From Cyclobacteriaceae bacterium (GTDB lineage Bacteria > Bacteroidota > Bacteroidia > Cytophagales > Cyclobacteriaceae), in NCBI GenBank assembly GCA_028285685.1, contig JANQOR010000027.1, positions 124,001 to 188,000 on the forward strand: a stretch of 64,000 bases of DNA, in the 5' to 3' direction. The notes under the pieces were generated by a model, which saw only the letters and a list, made by a program, of their open reading frames with translations, was not told where the DNA came from and made no database searches. This document shows positions 24,179 to 33,375 of this stretch, piece by piece. Every line of letters starts with the position of its first letter. Position 1 is the first letter of the stretch. Both the position numbers and the translations under genes were made by a program.

Positions 24179-27100
24179 TTATTTTTCACCAGGAAGTTTC
24201 GAGCGATCTGGGCCATTCTTGGACCAATAAAAGTCCGGAGCTTTCTTCTCATTTGGATAAACTTCATCAAGCGTGTTCGCGTCGTAAAGGCGTCCATTTT
24301 TCATTACGTGTGAAATGGTGTTGGTATTTCGGATATCATCAAGCGGGTTCTTGTCCATGATGACTAGATCAGCCAATTTCCCAGCTTCAATCGAACCCAG
24401 ATCTTTACTTAGACCGATTGCTTTTGCTCCTAAAATAGTGGCGGTCTTTAGTGCATCGATTTCCGGCATGTCACCGGCCTGCATAGACCACAATTCCCAA
24501 TGGTAGCCAAGCCCCTGAAGCTGACCATGTGAACCAACGCCAGCCAGTCCACCAGCTTTGACAAGATCGCCAACGAATTCGCCATGCCTGGAGAAGATAT
24601 GCTCCTCTTCAATGAACCATGATCTACGTCTTCGTGCTTTTCGATCCACCTCGACCTTTGGCGTGAAGCGATTGAGCTTGGAATCACCAACCACATTTTC
24701 TGTAGCATAATAGTATTCTTCCGCAAATGGCCCGCCATATGAAACAAGTAGAGTTGGTGTGTATGCCATTTGAGCCTTACTCACAAGTTGTGTCACGTCA
24801 TCATATATGGGGTGGATGGGGAATGCATGCTCATGCCCAGGATAGCCATCGATCAACTGGGTAAGATTCAGCTTCATATCCAATGCGCCTTCGGTGGTAG
24901 GCATCAATTGCTGTTCTTTCGCTGCCTGGATGATCCACTGCCGATGCTGCCTATTCCCGGTGATGTACATCTTGATCGTCTTCGTGTTGAAGTATTCCGA
25001 GTACTGTTTCAGAACATCTTGAGCATGCTCCAGGCTCTTGATTTTGTAAAACCAAAAACCAACACCTGGTCCGGTGGAATAGACTCGTGGACCAATCAGA
25101 TCTCCTGTTTCAACCATATCAGAGTAGGTCAACACATCTGTGGTGGCTGTTTGAGGATCCCGTGTGGTTGTTACACCGTATGCTAAATTGGCGGCATACA
25201 GCCACACCTGATTCTTGTGAATGCCCCAATTGGGCCACATATGAGCATGGGTATCGACAAAACCAGGAGTAATCGTTTTTCCGCTCATATCCATGGTTTC
25301 TACCCGATTCCCAACTTCAATGGATCCTGATGCACCCACAGCCTTGATCCTTGCATTCTCAACCAAAATATCACCATTTTCGATCACGGTTTCACCGTTC
25401 ATTGTAATGATTCGAGCCCCTTGTAGCAGAATCGAACCCTCAGGTACATCTTTTTCAATGTTCACCTTGACTCTAATTTCATTGGGCTTGTAGCCTTCGT
25501 CTTCTTCTTCACCTTTGTCTTCTTCCATCTCTTCCGTCACAGACTGATTTTCTTCTTCAGGATCATTCACATCTTTTTGGGCTCTTTCCTCTTTTGCCTT
25601 TTTCTCCTCTTCTTCTTTCTTCTTTTTTTCAGCCAACTCGTCGCTGACACGTTTCGACTCAGCCAAATCGTAAGCAAAATAGGCGTTCCCTAGTGTGAAG
25701 TTGATGTTGTTACCATCCTGATTCCAATGAGCAAACTCTCCACCAAACGTGGTTAATTTCCAGGAAGGGAACGAGGCACTTTCAGGATTGGAAACAGAGA
25801 TAGTGACAGTCTCTGCACCTACTGGAGGAACAGTTACCACATATACATCGTTATTGATTTTTGCGAGTGCCTTATCACCTTTAGGTGCCATTAAAATGTA
25901 CTGGGCGTTTGATGGCTCACGTTTTGGTTCCTGCGGGCCACCGGCTCCATAGAGAGCATGATCATGGTTCAGGGCTGGATAAGTCATAATTCCAGTAACT
26001 TTTATGTGAGACTTTTCATCCGTTCCATCCCATCGCATTGAGGTCAGTCCATCCGAGCCACTGTACATATATATTCGGTCATTACTCTCAACAAAGTGAG
26101 GTAGTGCTCTTCTTCCGGCGGACTTGATTTTCGTTACCGCTCCTCCATTGGCACTTACCCAGCCAATATTGACCTGCGCACCAAAACTGAAGGGATCGAT
26201 GGCATCTTCATAGGCTTGACCTGGCCCGTAGGTAAAGGCGATTCTGTTGGTTTTTTTATCCCACGCAGGATTCATGTAAAGGCCGCCTTGATTGGTGACT
26301 TTTACAGGCCTTCCACCCGTCGATCGCACTTTGTAAATATTGCCTTCTGTTCCTTCCCATGTAGTGTATGCAATATATGATCCGTCAGGAGACCACGTGG
26401 GCATGGCTTCAGTGAAATCAGATTTTGTCAGTCTCGCTGGTTCTCCATCAGGATAGTCCATCACATACAATCGATTAAGTGCCGTAAAGGCTATTTTGGA
26501 ACCATCAGGTGATCGTTGTGCGTCTCGAATTTGATTGGCGATCATTTCCTTATCGTCGGAAATAGGGTAATCAAATTGAACCATGGGTCCAAAATCCAAC
26601 ATTTCATCAACTTCAAAAGGAATTTCGATCGCAGGGCCACCACCAATCGGTATTCGATAGATCTTTCCATTATAGGAAGCAATCACGGCTTGATTGTCCG
26701 GAGTAAACGCCATTGCTGGATAAACACCTAGCCTGGCTCTTGATTCCTGATCATCTCGACGTACTGGGAAAGCCAGCCAATCTTCAGCACCAGTCTGTAA
26801 GTTTCGTTTAACAAGCCCTGTCTCTGTATTGTAGCGCGAGCCGTAAACCAACCATTTTCCATCAGAAGAAAGAGTAGGAGTAAAGGCAGATCCATAGCGA
26901 TTGGTTCGAACACCAATTTCCCCGGTTTCTCGGTCATAGGTGGCAATCTGATATTGTGGCATAGCGGCATTGTATTGCCATGCGCCAGTCCTTCTTGAAA
27001 ACCAGATGAAACGTTCGTCCGAACCAAATGCGGGTTCGATCGCCTGGAGTCCGTCAGGCTTTTTGATGAGTTGAATTCCGCCACCACCGTCTTTATGATA

Positions 27101-27601
27101 CATGTGGAGTTTCATGGTCCTTATACCCTTAGAAGCAATGATGTACTTGCCGTCTGGAGTCCATTCAGCTTCCTGGTAGTACTTGTCATTGTCTTTCGTG
27201 ATTTGTTTGGCTTCTGCATCTTCCTCAGTCAGATCAAGAGTCCAAATATTTTCTGAGCCACTCTTATCAGAGGTGAAGACGATGGAATTGCCGTCCGGGC
27301 TATATCTAGGATGTGTGTCAAAAGCCATTCCCGAAGTGATCTGCTCTGCCTTACCGCCGGTGATTGGCAATGAGTAGATGTCGCCCATCATATCAAAAAT
27401 TATTTTGGATCCATCGGGACTTACATCAAGCGAGATCCATGTGCCCTCGGTGGTTTTGAGTTGAAAGCTTCGCTCTGGCTCGAGGGGAAGTTCTTTCGTT
27501 GATTTTTTTTCTTTAGTAGTGTCGGATTCAGTAGTGCTTTCATCTTGTGCGAAACCAACGAAACCTACTACCAAAAGGATGGTAATTAGATAATACTTCA
27601 T
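24179..27601 (-). CDS. secreted TolB-like beta-propeller plus amidohydrolase fusion
   Basis: A 1140-residue protein from the ATG at 27599-27601, which begins a clear signal peptide (MKYYLITILLVVGFVGFAQ). The longer frame that overlaps the Rieske gene has no signal and is rejected. Residues ~45-650 hold PD40/TolB propeller repeats ('LDVSPDGSKI', 'RYSPDGNSIVFTSDKSG', 'TWSPDGSYIAYTT'), then a charged Lys/Glu linker (~665-715), then an amidohydrolase barrel with 'ITPGFVDTHAHMWPNWG' (first metal His pair), and a C-terminal 'LGSIEAGKLADLVIMDKNPLDDI'. Family members hydrolyse amides or cyclic amides. It sits 91 bases after the Rieske operon, possibly transcribed separately. Confidence 0.92.
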   Translation of the reverse strand: MKYYLITILLVVGFVGFAQDESTTESDTTKEKKSTKELPLEPERSFQLKTTEGTWISLDVSPDGSKIIFDMMGDIYSLPITGGKAEQITSGMAFDTHPRYSPDGNSIVFTSDKSGSENIWTLDLTEEDAEAKQITKDNDKYYQEAEWTPDGKYIIASKGIRTMKLHMYHKDGGGGIQLIKKPDGLQAIEPAFGSDERFIWFSRRTGAWQYNAAMPQYQIATYDRETGEIGVRTNRYGSAFTPTLSSDGKWLVYGSRYNTETGLVKRNLQTGAEDWLAFPVRRDDQESRARLGVYPAMAFTPDNQAVIASYNGKIYRIPIGGGPAIEIPFEVDEMLDFGPMVQFDYPISDDKEMIANQIRDAQRSPDGSKIAFTALNRLYVMDYPDGEPARLTKSDFTEAMPTWSPDGSYIAYTTWEGTEGNIYKVRSTGGRPVKVTNQGGLYMNPAWDKKTNRIAFTYGPGQAYEDAIDPFSFGAQVNIGWVSANGGAVTKIKSAGRRALPHFVESNDRIYMYSGSDGLTSMRWDGTDEKSHIKVTGIMTYPALNHDHALYGAGGPQEPKREPSNAQYILMAPKGDKALAKINNDVYVVTVPPVGAETVTISVSNPESASFPSWKLTTFGGEFAHWNQDGNNINFTLGNAYFAYDLAESKRVSDELAEKKKKEEEEKKAKEERAQKDVNDPEEENQSVTEEMEEDKGEEEDEGYKPNEIRVKVNIEKDVPEGSILLQGARIITMNGETVIENGDILVENARIKAVGASGSIEVGNRVETMDMSGKTITPGFVDTHAHMWPNWGIHKNQVWLYAANLAYGVTTTRDPQTATTDVLTYSDMVETGDLIGPRVYSTGPGVGFWFYKIKSLEHAQDVLKQYSEYFNTKTIKMYITGNRQHRQWIIQAAKEQQLMPTTEGALDMKLNLTQLIDGYPGHEHAFPIHPIYDDVTQLVSKAQMAYTPTLLVSYGGPFAEEYYYATENVVGDSKLNRFTPKVEVDRKARRRRSWFIEEEHIFSRHGEFVGDLVKAGGLAGVGSHGQLQGLGYHWELWSMQAGDMPEIDALKTATILGAKAIGLSKDLGSIEAGKLADLVIMDKNPLDDIRNTNTISHVMKNGRLYDANTLDEVYPNEKKAPDFYWSKNGPDRSKLPGEK

Positions 27602-27692
27602 TTTACAGGAGTTAAGATTTGGCGCCAATTTATGGCAAAATGATGTAACTGTAAGAGAACTTATACAAATGGAAGATTGAGACCGTTTTAGC

Positions 27693-28844
27693 TCATTCCG
27701 ACCTCTTGTGTCCAAGTGCTCTTAACACTTCGATATCCAGTTGATGCAGGATGTCCTCTCGACCTGAGTAGTAGCCTCTGGTGAACCGCTTGGACCTAGT
27801 TCCAATCTGCATTTGTTCACAAACTTTCCAGTCTTGCTTATTTGTTAGATCCCAGAAATCTACTGCCGAGCTTATTCCTTTCTGAGCTTTCGGATCTTCT
27901 ATCACTTCAGGTCTAAATAGCCAGTAGCAGTCGTTAGTGATCTTTCCAGGCCCTAGCGGTGTTATGTGATGGAACATGACAAAATCCGGATGGGGTGTGA
28001 GAAGAAGGTTAGGGAAAATGGAGTAGTAGTAGATCCTCTGCAAGTCGTCTCCTGAAACATCACAAATAGGAGGAGCTGCAGCCTCACCATCCATTGTCAT
28101 GCTCCCACGCTCTTTTGTCAAATCCATAAACCCCCCGATTACTGCTCCCTTACTTGCATCGTGCTGGGCTGATTGAACGGGTGTTAACTCAGTAAGCAGA
28201 GGATGGACTCCCGGACAGTGATAGCATTCCTGGTAATTTTGAAGGATGAGCTTCCAGTTACAGTTAAGCTCGTATCTAATACGATGAGCGATCCTTAATT
28301 CAGCCATCTTCCAATCTGAAAATTTTCCTATCAACGCCTCCATTTGATCTTCGAACGGGATTGGATTTTTACTCAGATTAATAAAAATGAAACCTTCCCA
28401 GTTATGAACGTTGGCTTGATGAAGTGAGCACTCATCTTTTTTAAAGCCTGGCCCCTCTTTCATCAGGGGAGCGGCAAGTAATTTCCCATTTAAGTCGTAG
28501 GTCCAGGCATGATAAGGGCACTGTATGGATTTTGATTCGAAAGTCCCGGATTCCGCCGAGCACAGCTGAGTTCCCCTATGACTACAAACATTAAAATGGG
28601 CCTTGATCTCGCCTGACTTGTCGCGCACTAAAATGAGGCTCTCATCTTCAACCTGCACAAGTTTATAGTCACCTACGGAAGGGATTTCGTCGGAGCGGCA
28701 GGCGTAGATCCAGAATTCGTAGAAGATCTTTTCAACCTCTTCCTGGTAAATTTCTTTGCTGTGGTAGTACTTCCCAGGTAAAGTCCTGACTCCATCAACA
28801 ATGGGATAATCTACTCCTCGCTTTGTAAATCGTTGGTCGCCCAT
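27693..28844 (-). CDS. GbcA/choline-monooxygenase-like Rieske non-haem iron oxygenase, alpha subunit
   Basis: A 383-residue oxygenase. The Rieske ligands are C87, H89, C109 and H112 ('CSHRGTQLC', 'CPYHAWTY'). The mononuclear iron site has H209 and H214 in 'ECYHCPGVHP' with D338 as the likely acidic ligand; E206 is the bridging residue, as in glycine-betaine and choline oxygenases rather than the Asp of aromatic-ring enzymes. Last gene of the four-gene minus-strand operon, 13 bases after the second flavoenzyme. No ferredoxin reductase is adjacent, so the electron donor is encoded elsewhere or is one of the partner flavoenzymes. Probable substrate: an N-methylated compound (inference). Confidence 0.88.
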   Translation of the reverse strand: MGDQRFTKRGVDYPIVDGVRTLPGKYYHSKEIYQEEVEKIFYEFWIYACRSDEIPSVGDYKLVQVEDESLILVRDKSGEIKAHFNVCSHRGTQLCSAESGTFESKSIQCPYHAWTYDLNGKLLAAPLMKEGPGFKKDECSLHQANVHNWEGFIFINLSKNPIPFEDQMEALIGKFSDWKMAELRIAHRIRYELNCNWKLILQNYQECYHCPGVHPLLTELTPVQSAQHDASKGAVIGGFMDLTKERGSMTMDGEAAAPPICDVSGDDLQRIYYYSIFPNLLLTPHPDFVMFHHITPLGPGKITNDCYWLFRPEVIEDPKAQKGISSAVDFWDLTNKQDWKVCEQMQIGTRSKRFTRGYYSGREDILHQLDIEVLRALGHKRSE

Positions 28845-28857
28845 TTCACCATTGGTT

Positions 28858-30387
28858 TTAGGTCTTTAGTATCCTTTTCGCACCCAAGTACCCGGGCAAG
28901 CAGGTAATTCCACCTCCTGGATGCGATCCACTTCCACACAAATAAAGCCCATTAATTGGTGTGTTGTATTGCATGCAGGAGGGAATTGGACGTGTCAAGA
29001 GTTGATCAACTGCGTGTTCTCCATGGAAAATATGCCCGTTTGGAAGCCCGTAGCGCTCCTTGAGGTCAATTGGAGTTAGCAACTCGGACCCCACAATGGA
29101 GTCACGTACTTCGGGACTATATTGAGATAATGTGTCAATTATGTTTTCTGTTAACTCGTTTCTGGCGGTGTCGGTCCATCCACCTTCTAATTCAAAAGGG
29201 GCATAGTGTACAAGAATGGAAAAGGTTGCACAACCTTCGGGTGCCTTTCCTGTATTGTGAGTTTCCAATATTGGTTCCGAAGAGAAATTTCTGTACTTGA
29301 TCGGATCAAACGCTTTTTCCATTTCAAGCCAACTATTGCCTGTCCTTGCGAACATTGCATCATCTTCTTGTCCATTAAATCGAAGAGGCTTGCTAAGTGC
29401 TAAATTCAGTTTGGCTGTGGTGCCTCTTGATCTGAAATGCTCAATGCCATGTTCGAGGGAGTATTCGATTTGGTTAGGTTCAAGCAGCTGAAAAAATGCC
29501 TCTTGAGGTGCGCAAGTGGCAGCTACTTTATTGGCGAAAAACTCTTCACCATTGTCGAGTCTGATCCCTTTCACCTTTCTCTGTTCATCAAGGACTACCT
29601 GACGGACGTCGCTGTCAGACTTTAGATCGACACCTGACTTTTGTGCGGCCTTAACCAAAGCTGAGGTCAAGGCCTGCGGACCACCTACCACCTCATCTGA
29701 GGAAAGGCACTCCCAAAGAAGGAGATTTAGCGTTGTGTACGCTGATCTTGGACTTGTGAAAGAACCCTGAACAGCCGGCACGGACATACCCGCTTTCAAA
29801 AAATCGGTCTCGAATCGTTCGTCCAGAAAATCCTGCACAGACATAGGAGCGACTTTGAGAAATTCCATCATGGTAGCTTTTCCTAGCCTTTTCAACTTAA
29901 GTCCATTTTTTGCTAGTTGCCAAAGATCGCCTGTACCCATGCTGACAAGGTCAGGGGGTGCTTGATCCATAATATCACGAATGAATGGTGTGATCTTCGT
30001 TATAAAATTCTTGTAGGTCAGGTACGCTTCAGAATCCTTCTCTGAGTACCTGTTTATACTTTGTGCGGTTTGAGTTTCATCGTCGGAAATAGTAATGCAC
30101 TTCCCTTGCTTGCCCAATATCGCTGTGGAAGCCCGCTTGCCATTAGTCTCAAGCCCGAATTTCTCCAATGACAGATCTGTGATCACATTCCGACGAACAC
30201 TACCGGTGTCCTGCAAAAGACCGGTAGACCAATGCCCTGGATGAAATTCTTCCCCTGCAGCTACACCACCAAAAATTGATCTTTTTTCAACAAGTAATAC
30301 CTTCTGACCATGATTTGCCAGAATCGTTGCAGCGGTCAGACCATTATGACCACCACCAACTACTATCGTATCATATTTATTGCTCAT
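28858..30387 (-). CDS. PYROXD2/CrtI-type FAD-dependent oxidoreductase, copy B
   Basis: A 509-residue flavoenzyme with FAD-binding 'DTIVVGGGHNGLTAATILANHGQKVLLVEKRSIFGG', a second FAD segment 'LYLCGSGSHPGGGITCLPGYLG' at the C-terminus and the phytoene-desaturase-like fold. It is clearly paralogous to the next gene upstream (copy A, 30397-31986), but differs in the substrate region. It lies nine bases after copy A and 13 before the Rieske gene. Two different copies in one operon suggest successive oxidations or a heterodimer. Confidence 0.85.
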   Translation of the reverse strand: MSNKYDTIVVGGGHNGLTAATILANHGQKVLLVEKRSIFGGVAAGEEFHPGHWSTGLLQDTGSVRRNVITDLSLEKFGLETNGKRASTAILGKQGKCITISDDETQTAQSINRYSEKDSEAYLTYKNFITKITPFIRDIMDQAPPDLVSMGTGDLWQLAKNGLKLKRLGKATMMEFLKVAPMSVQDFLDERFETDFLKAGMSVPAVQGSFTSPRSAYTTLNLLLWECLSSDEVVGGPQALTSALVKAAQKSGVDLKSDSDVRQVVLDEQRKVKGIRLDNGEEFFANKVAATCAPQEAFFQLLEPNQIEYSLEHGIEHFRSRGTTAKLNLALSKPLRFNGQEDDAMFARTGNSWLEMEKAFDPIKYRNFSSEPILETHNTGKAPEGCATFSILVHYAPFELEGGWTDTARNELTENIIDTLSQYSPEVRDSIVGSELLTPIDLKERYGLPNGHIFHGEHAVDQLLTRPIPSCMQYNTPINGLYLCGSGSHPGGGITCLPGYLGAKRILKT

Positions 30388-30396
30388 GATCCTATC

Positions 30397-31986
30397 TTAA
30401 ACCGCTCTTGATTGTAACATTGTTTTTGCACACAGTTCTCCACCAGCGCCCATAATTCCACCACCTGGATGCGTTCCCGATCCACACATCCACAGCTTAT
30501 CGATTGATGTTTTGTATTTGGCGTAACCTGAAACAGGACGTTGAAATAAGAGCTGTTCGAGTGTCAATTCACCCTGAAATATGTTTCCTTCTGTAAGACC
30601 CATTTTTTGCTCCAAATCCCATGGAGTCAATACCTGCTTGTAGAGGATCATATCCCTCAGACCTGGAATGTATTCAGCCATCGTGTCAATGACAGTTTCA
30701 CCGAATGCCTCGCGATGATCAGGCCAGTTTTCTGCTCTTTCCTTTATGTGATAAGGTGCATATTGAACGAAGCAGGAAAGGATGTGCTTTCCGGGTGGAG
30801 CAACACTTGGGTCAGTGAGTGAGGGAATCACCGCATTAATGTAGGGTCGTGTTGAGAACTCGCCATACTTAGCCTGATCGAACGCTTTTTCCAGGTAGTC
30901 AATACTTGGAGCAATGGCTATATCTCCTTTTAAATGTTCTCCAACTCCAGGTCGACAACTGAATTCAGGGACTCGATCCAGAGCCAGGTTGACTTTACCT
31001 GAGCTTCCTCTAAGCTTATATCTGTTTACTTCTTTTAACACATCCTCTTCCAGATGCTCTTCCCCAACCATTTTGAGGTAGGTTCGGTTTGGATCTAGAT
31101 TTGAAATCACCGATTTAGCTAATATTTCATCACCATTTTCAAGGACAACACCTTGAGCCTTACCATTCTTGATCGAGACTTGTTGCACACCAGATTCTGT
31201 TCTTATTTCCGCTCCGAAGCTTCTTGCCGCATTTGCGCAGGCGATACTAATTCCACCAGTCCCGCCTTTGGAAAAGCCCCATGACCGAAACGCTCCATCT
31301 AACTGACCCATATAATGGTGGAGCAGGACATAAGCTGTACCAGGGGAGCGCACACCTTGAAAGGTTCCGATTATGCCACTGACTGACATAGGAGCCTTTA
31401 AAACCTCGGACTCGAACCACAGATCAAGAAAATCTAAAGCACTCATCGTTATGAGCTTTGTATTCAGATGAAGCAATTCCGGACCAAGATCTTTAAAGGT
31501 CTTTCCCAATCTGAACAGAGCTTTGAGTTCTTTAGGGTTAAGAGAGGTTATGTCGGGAGCTGGGTGATCGATGACCGTTTTAGCAAGTTTTCCCATGTGT
31601 GTCATGACCCTGCTGAATTCTGGATAAACCTCGGAGTCTTTCTTGCTGAATCGGGCGATCTCTCTCCTGGAACGATTTGGATCGGCCCATCTTGCAAGGG
31701 AATCTCCATTCGGTAATGGTAGAAATGAGCAATCCATAGGGATGACCTCATATCCATGTTTGGCTAAATTCAGTTCTCGAATAATGTGCGGGCGAAAAAG
31801 ACTGACCACATAGGATGCCACCGAAAAAGTGAATCCGGGATGGAGTTCCTCTGAAACCGCAGCACCGCCAAGTACGTGTCTTTTTTCAAGAACAAGTACC
31901 TTCCTGCCAGCCTTGGCAAGGTAGGCGGCACAAATCAACCCGTTATGTCCACCACCAATGATGATTGCATCGTACTTCTGACTCAT
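30397..31986 (-). CDS. PYROXD2/CrtI-type FAD-dependent oxidoreductase, copy A
   Basis: A 529-residue flavoenzyme with 'DAIIIGGGHNGLICAAYLAKAGRKVLVLEKRHVLGGAAVSEELHPGF' and C-terminal 'LWMCGSGTHPGGGIMGAGG'. It is of the PYROXD2/carotenoid-desaturase superfamily; no carotenoid genes are nearby, so desaturation of a carotenoid is unlikely. The start overlaps the GcvT-like stop by four bases (ATGA). Its paralogue follows nine bases later. Confidence 0.87.
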   Translation of the reverse strand: MSQKYDAIIIGGGHNGLICAAYLAKAGRKVLVLEKRHVLGGAAVSEELHPGFTFSVASYVVSLFRPHIIRELNLAKHGYEVIPMDCSFLPLPNGDSLARWADPNRSRREIARFSKKDSEVYPEFSRVMTHMGKLAKTVIDHPAPDITSLNPKELKALFRLGKTFKDLGPELLHLNTKLITMSALDFLDLWFESEVLKAPMSVSGIIGTFQGVRSPGTAYVLLHHYMGQLDGAFRSWGFSKGGTGGISIACANAARSFGAEIRTESGVQQVSIKNGKAQGVVLENGDEILAKSVISNLDPNRTYLKMVGEEHLEEDVLKEVNRYKLRGSSGKVNLALDRVPEFSCRPGVGEHLKGDIAIAPSIDYLEKAFDQAKYGEFSTRPYINAVIPSLTDPSVAPPGKHILSCFVQYAPYHIKERAENWPDHREAFGETVIDTMAEYIPGLRDMILYKQVLTPWDLEQKMGLTEGNIFQGELTLEQLLFQRPVSGYAKYKTSIDKLWMCGSGTHPGGGIMGAGGELCAKTMLQSRAV

Positions 31987-33200
31987 GATTGCGAATTTTT
32001 AGGAGTGCAAGTTTTTCGTTCAGGGTTGAAGAATTGAGGTTTGCATATTTCTGCAGAGACGGTATGCCGTTTATGTTCCACCGTCATTTCAATTTGGATC
32101 TTGGATCCGAATCGTTCATACTTTTTTTCAATGGTTGCTAATGCAATGTTCTTTTTAAGAATTGGTGACCAGGTTCCGCTGGTAGCATATCCTATCTGCA
32201 CTTTCTTTGAGGTATCGGTGTAGAGCGGAATCGAATCTCGCCATGCAGTGCTGCCAACCTCTGGAGGGAGGCCATGCCGATTGTAGAGCATTTCAATTTC
32301 TGGCCAGCTGATATCCAGTCCAACAATTGCCCAATTCGATCCATTTTCCTTTTCTTTTCTCAATGCCATTTGTCCGTTAAAAGGGTCGCGATCGAGATTT
32401 ACGGTCCAGCCTAATGAGATTTCGAAAGGACTTGACATTCGGTCATCAATCAAACAGTGCAAAGCATTATAATAGTCAACGTCCTTTAAAATCAAACCAG
32501 CTTCCACCCGTGTGACATCTAAGGCTGTTAATCCCGCAGGTCGGATATCATAGTCTCTTCCTGCGTCTATCAGCGCATCCCATAATGTTATGGCATGATC
32601 ATTTTCAACCCACAATTCGTACCCAAGATCACCTGTGTAGCCAGTTCGTGACACAAACATCTGGAAACCATCACCCTTCGTTTTTGTTGTTCCAAAGAAA
32701 GAGAGCTCGTCCAGGTTGGCATCACATACCCTTTTGAGAATATCTCGAGAAGTAGGTCCTTGCAAGGCCAGACCGGAAATCTTCTCGGAAACATCTTCCA
32801 GCTCGACATCATATCCTCTCAAAAATCGACTGAACCACGAGTAACAGGGGTCAGCAGAGGTTACGAAAAATTCATTTTCGTCCCTTCTCATAACTGTTCC
32901 GTCATCTACTACTTTTCCATCTTCTGTGCACCAGCAGCAATAGGTAACGCGTCCAATTTTTAGTTTTTCAATATTTCGGACCATTATGCGAGAAAGATAT
33001 TTCGCAGCATCAGGTCCTGTCACTTGATATTTAAAAAGAGGTGTGATATCTAATAACCCGGCAGCATTACGGAATGCAAAGTATTCTGCATCGTGCGGAA
33101 TGCCATAGGTACTCGCTGCATAGTACCCTGCCCATTCCTTCCATTGCATACTTTCACAAAGGGCAGAGGTCCTTGAAAAAAAAGGAGTTTTTATTGGCAT
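31983..33200 (-). CDS. GcvT/DmdA-family tetrahydrofolate-dependent aminomethyl/methyl transferase
   Basis: A 405-residue protein with the GcvT fold: 'YGIPHDAEYFAFRNAAGLLDITPLFKYQVTG', the folate-facing 'GKVVDDG' with D99/D100 matching the catalytic Asp of T-protein, and 'SRTGYTGDLGYEL'. The C-terminal part (~300-405) forms the barrel domain. It is longer than glycine cleavage T-protein and the gcvH/gcvP genes are absent, so a role in moving a one-carbon unit from a methylated substrate to tetrahydrofolate (as in DmdA or sarcosine/dimethylglycine enzymes) is favoured. It is the first gene of the operon, with a ~135-base leader. Confidence 0.85.
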   Translation of the reverse strand: MPIKTPFFSRTSALCESMQWKEWAGYYAASTYGIPHDAEYFAFRNAAGLLDITPLFKYQVTGPDAAKYLSRIMVRNIEKLKIGRVTYCCWCTEDGKVVDDGTVMRRDENEFFVTSADPCYSWFSRFLRGYDVELEDVSEKISGLALQGPTSRDILKRVCDANLDELSFFGTTKTKGDGFQMFVSRTGYTGDLGYELWVENDHAITLWDALIDAGRDYDIRPAGLTALDVTRVEAGLILKDVDYYNALHCLIDDRMSSPFEISLGWTVNLDRDPFNGQMALRKEKENGSNWAIVGLDISWPEIEMLYNRHGLPPEVGSTAWRDSIPLYTDTSKKVQIGYATSGTWSPILKKNIALATIEKKYERFGSKIQIEMTVEHKRHTVSAEICKPQFFNPERKTCTPKNSQS

Positions 33201-33344
33201 AAATTGGAAATTTTAAAGAAAAAAGAAAAAAAGGACGGAATTCAGAGGCTAAGGGATTTGCCTGTTCAACATCACAATCCTGGGATCATCACCCAGGGAA
33301 GAAGGGAAATATGTGTTGTGTGACTGCTCACAGAATCAAATGTA
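33201..33344 (-). promoter_or_regulatory. leader and promoter of the Rieske/GcvT operon
   Basis: On the minus strand a box TACATTTG (33337-33344) fits the Bacteroidota -7 consensus TAnnTTTG, with no convincing -33 element. The ~130-base transcribed leader would contain a CCTGGG/CCCAGG hairpin (33279-33297), an AGGC/GCCT stem and then a pyrimidine-only run of about 20 bases (33211-33233) shortly before the start codon. I see no match to known glycine, SAM or folate riboswitch motifs. Confidence 0.45.
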
Positions 33345-33375
33345 CATTTTCTTTTACAATTCCTCCATTTCAGTG

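Noticed and set aside
27602-27715. Longer N-terminus for the propeller-amidohydrolase, overlapping the Rieske gene
   Set aside because: The extra residues lack a signal peptide and overlap a firm CDS; the ATG at 27601 begins a clear signal peptide.
28858-31986. Carotenoid biosynthesis operon
   Set aside because: The CrtI-like enzymes have no phytoene synthase or cyclase partner and are placed with Rieske and GcvT genes.
33201-33336. Glycine or SAM riboswitch in the GcvT-like leader
   Set aside because: None of the conserved core bases of these riboswitches is present, although a hairpin and a U/C run are.
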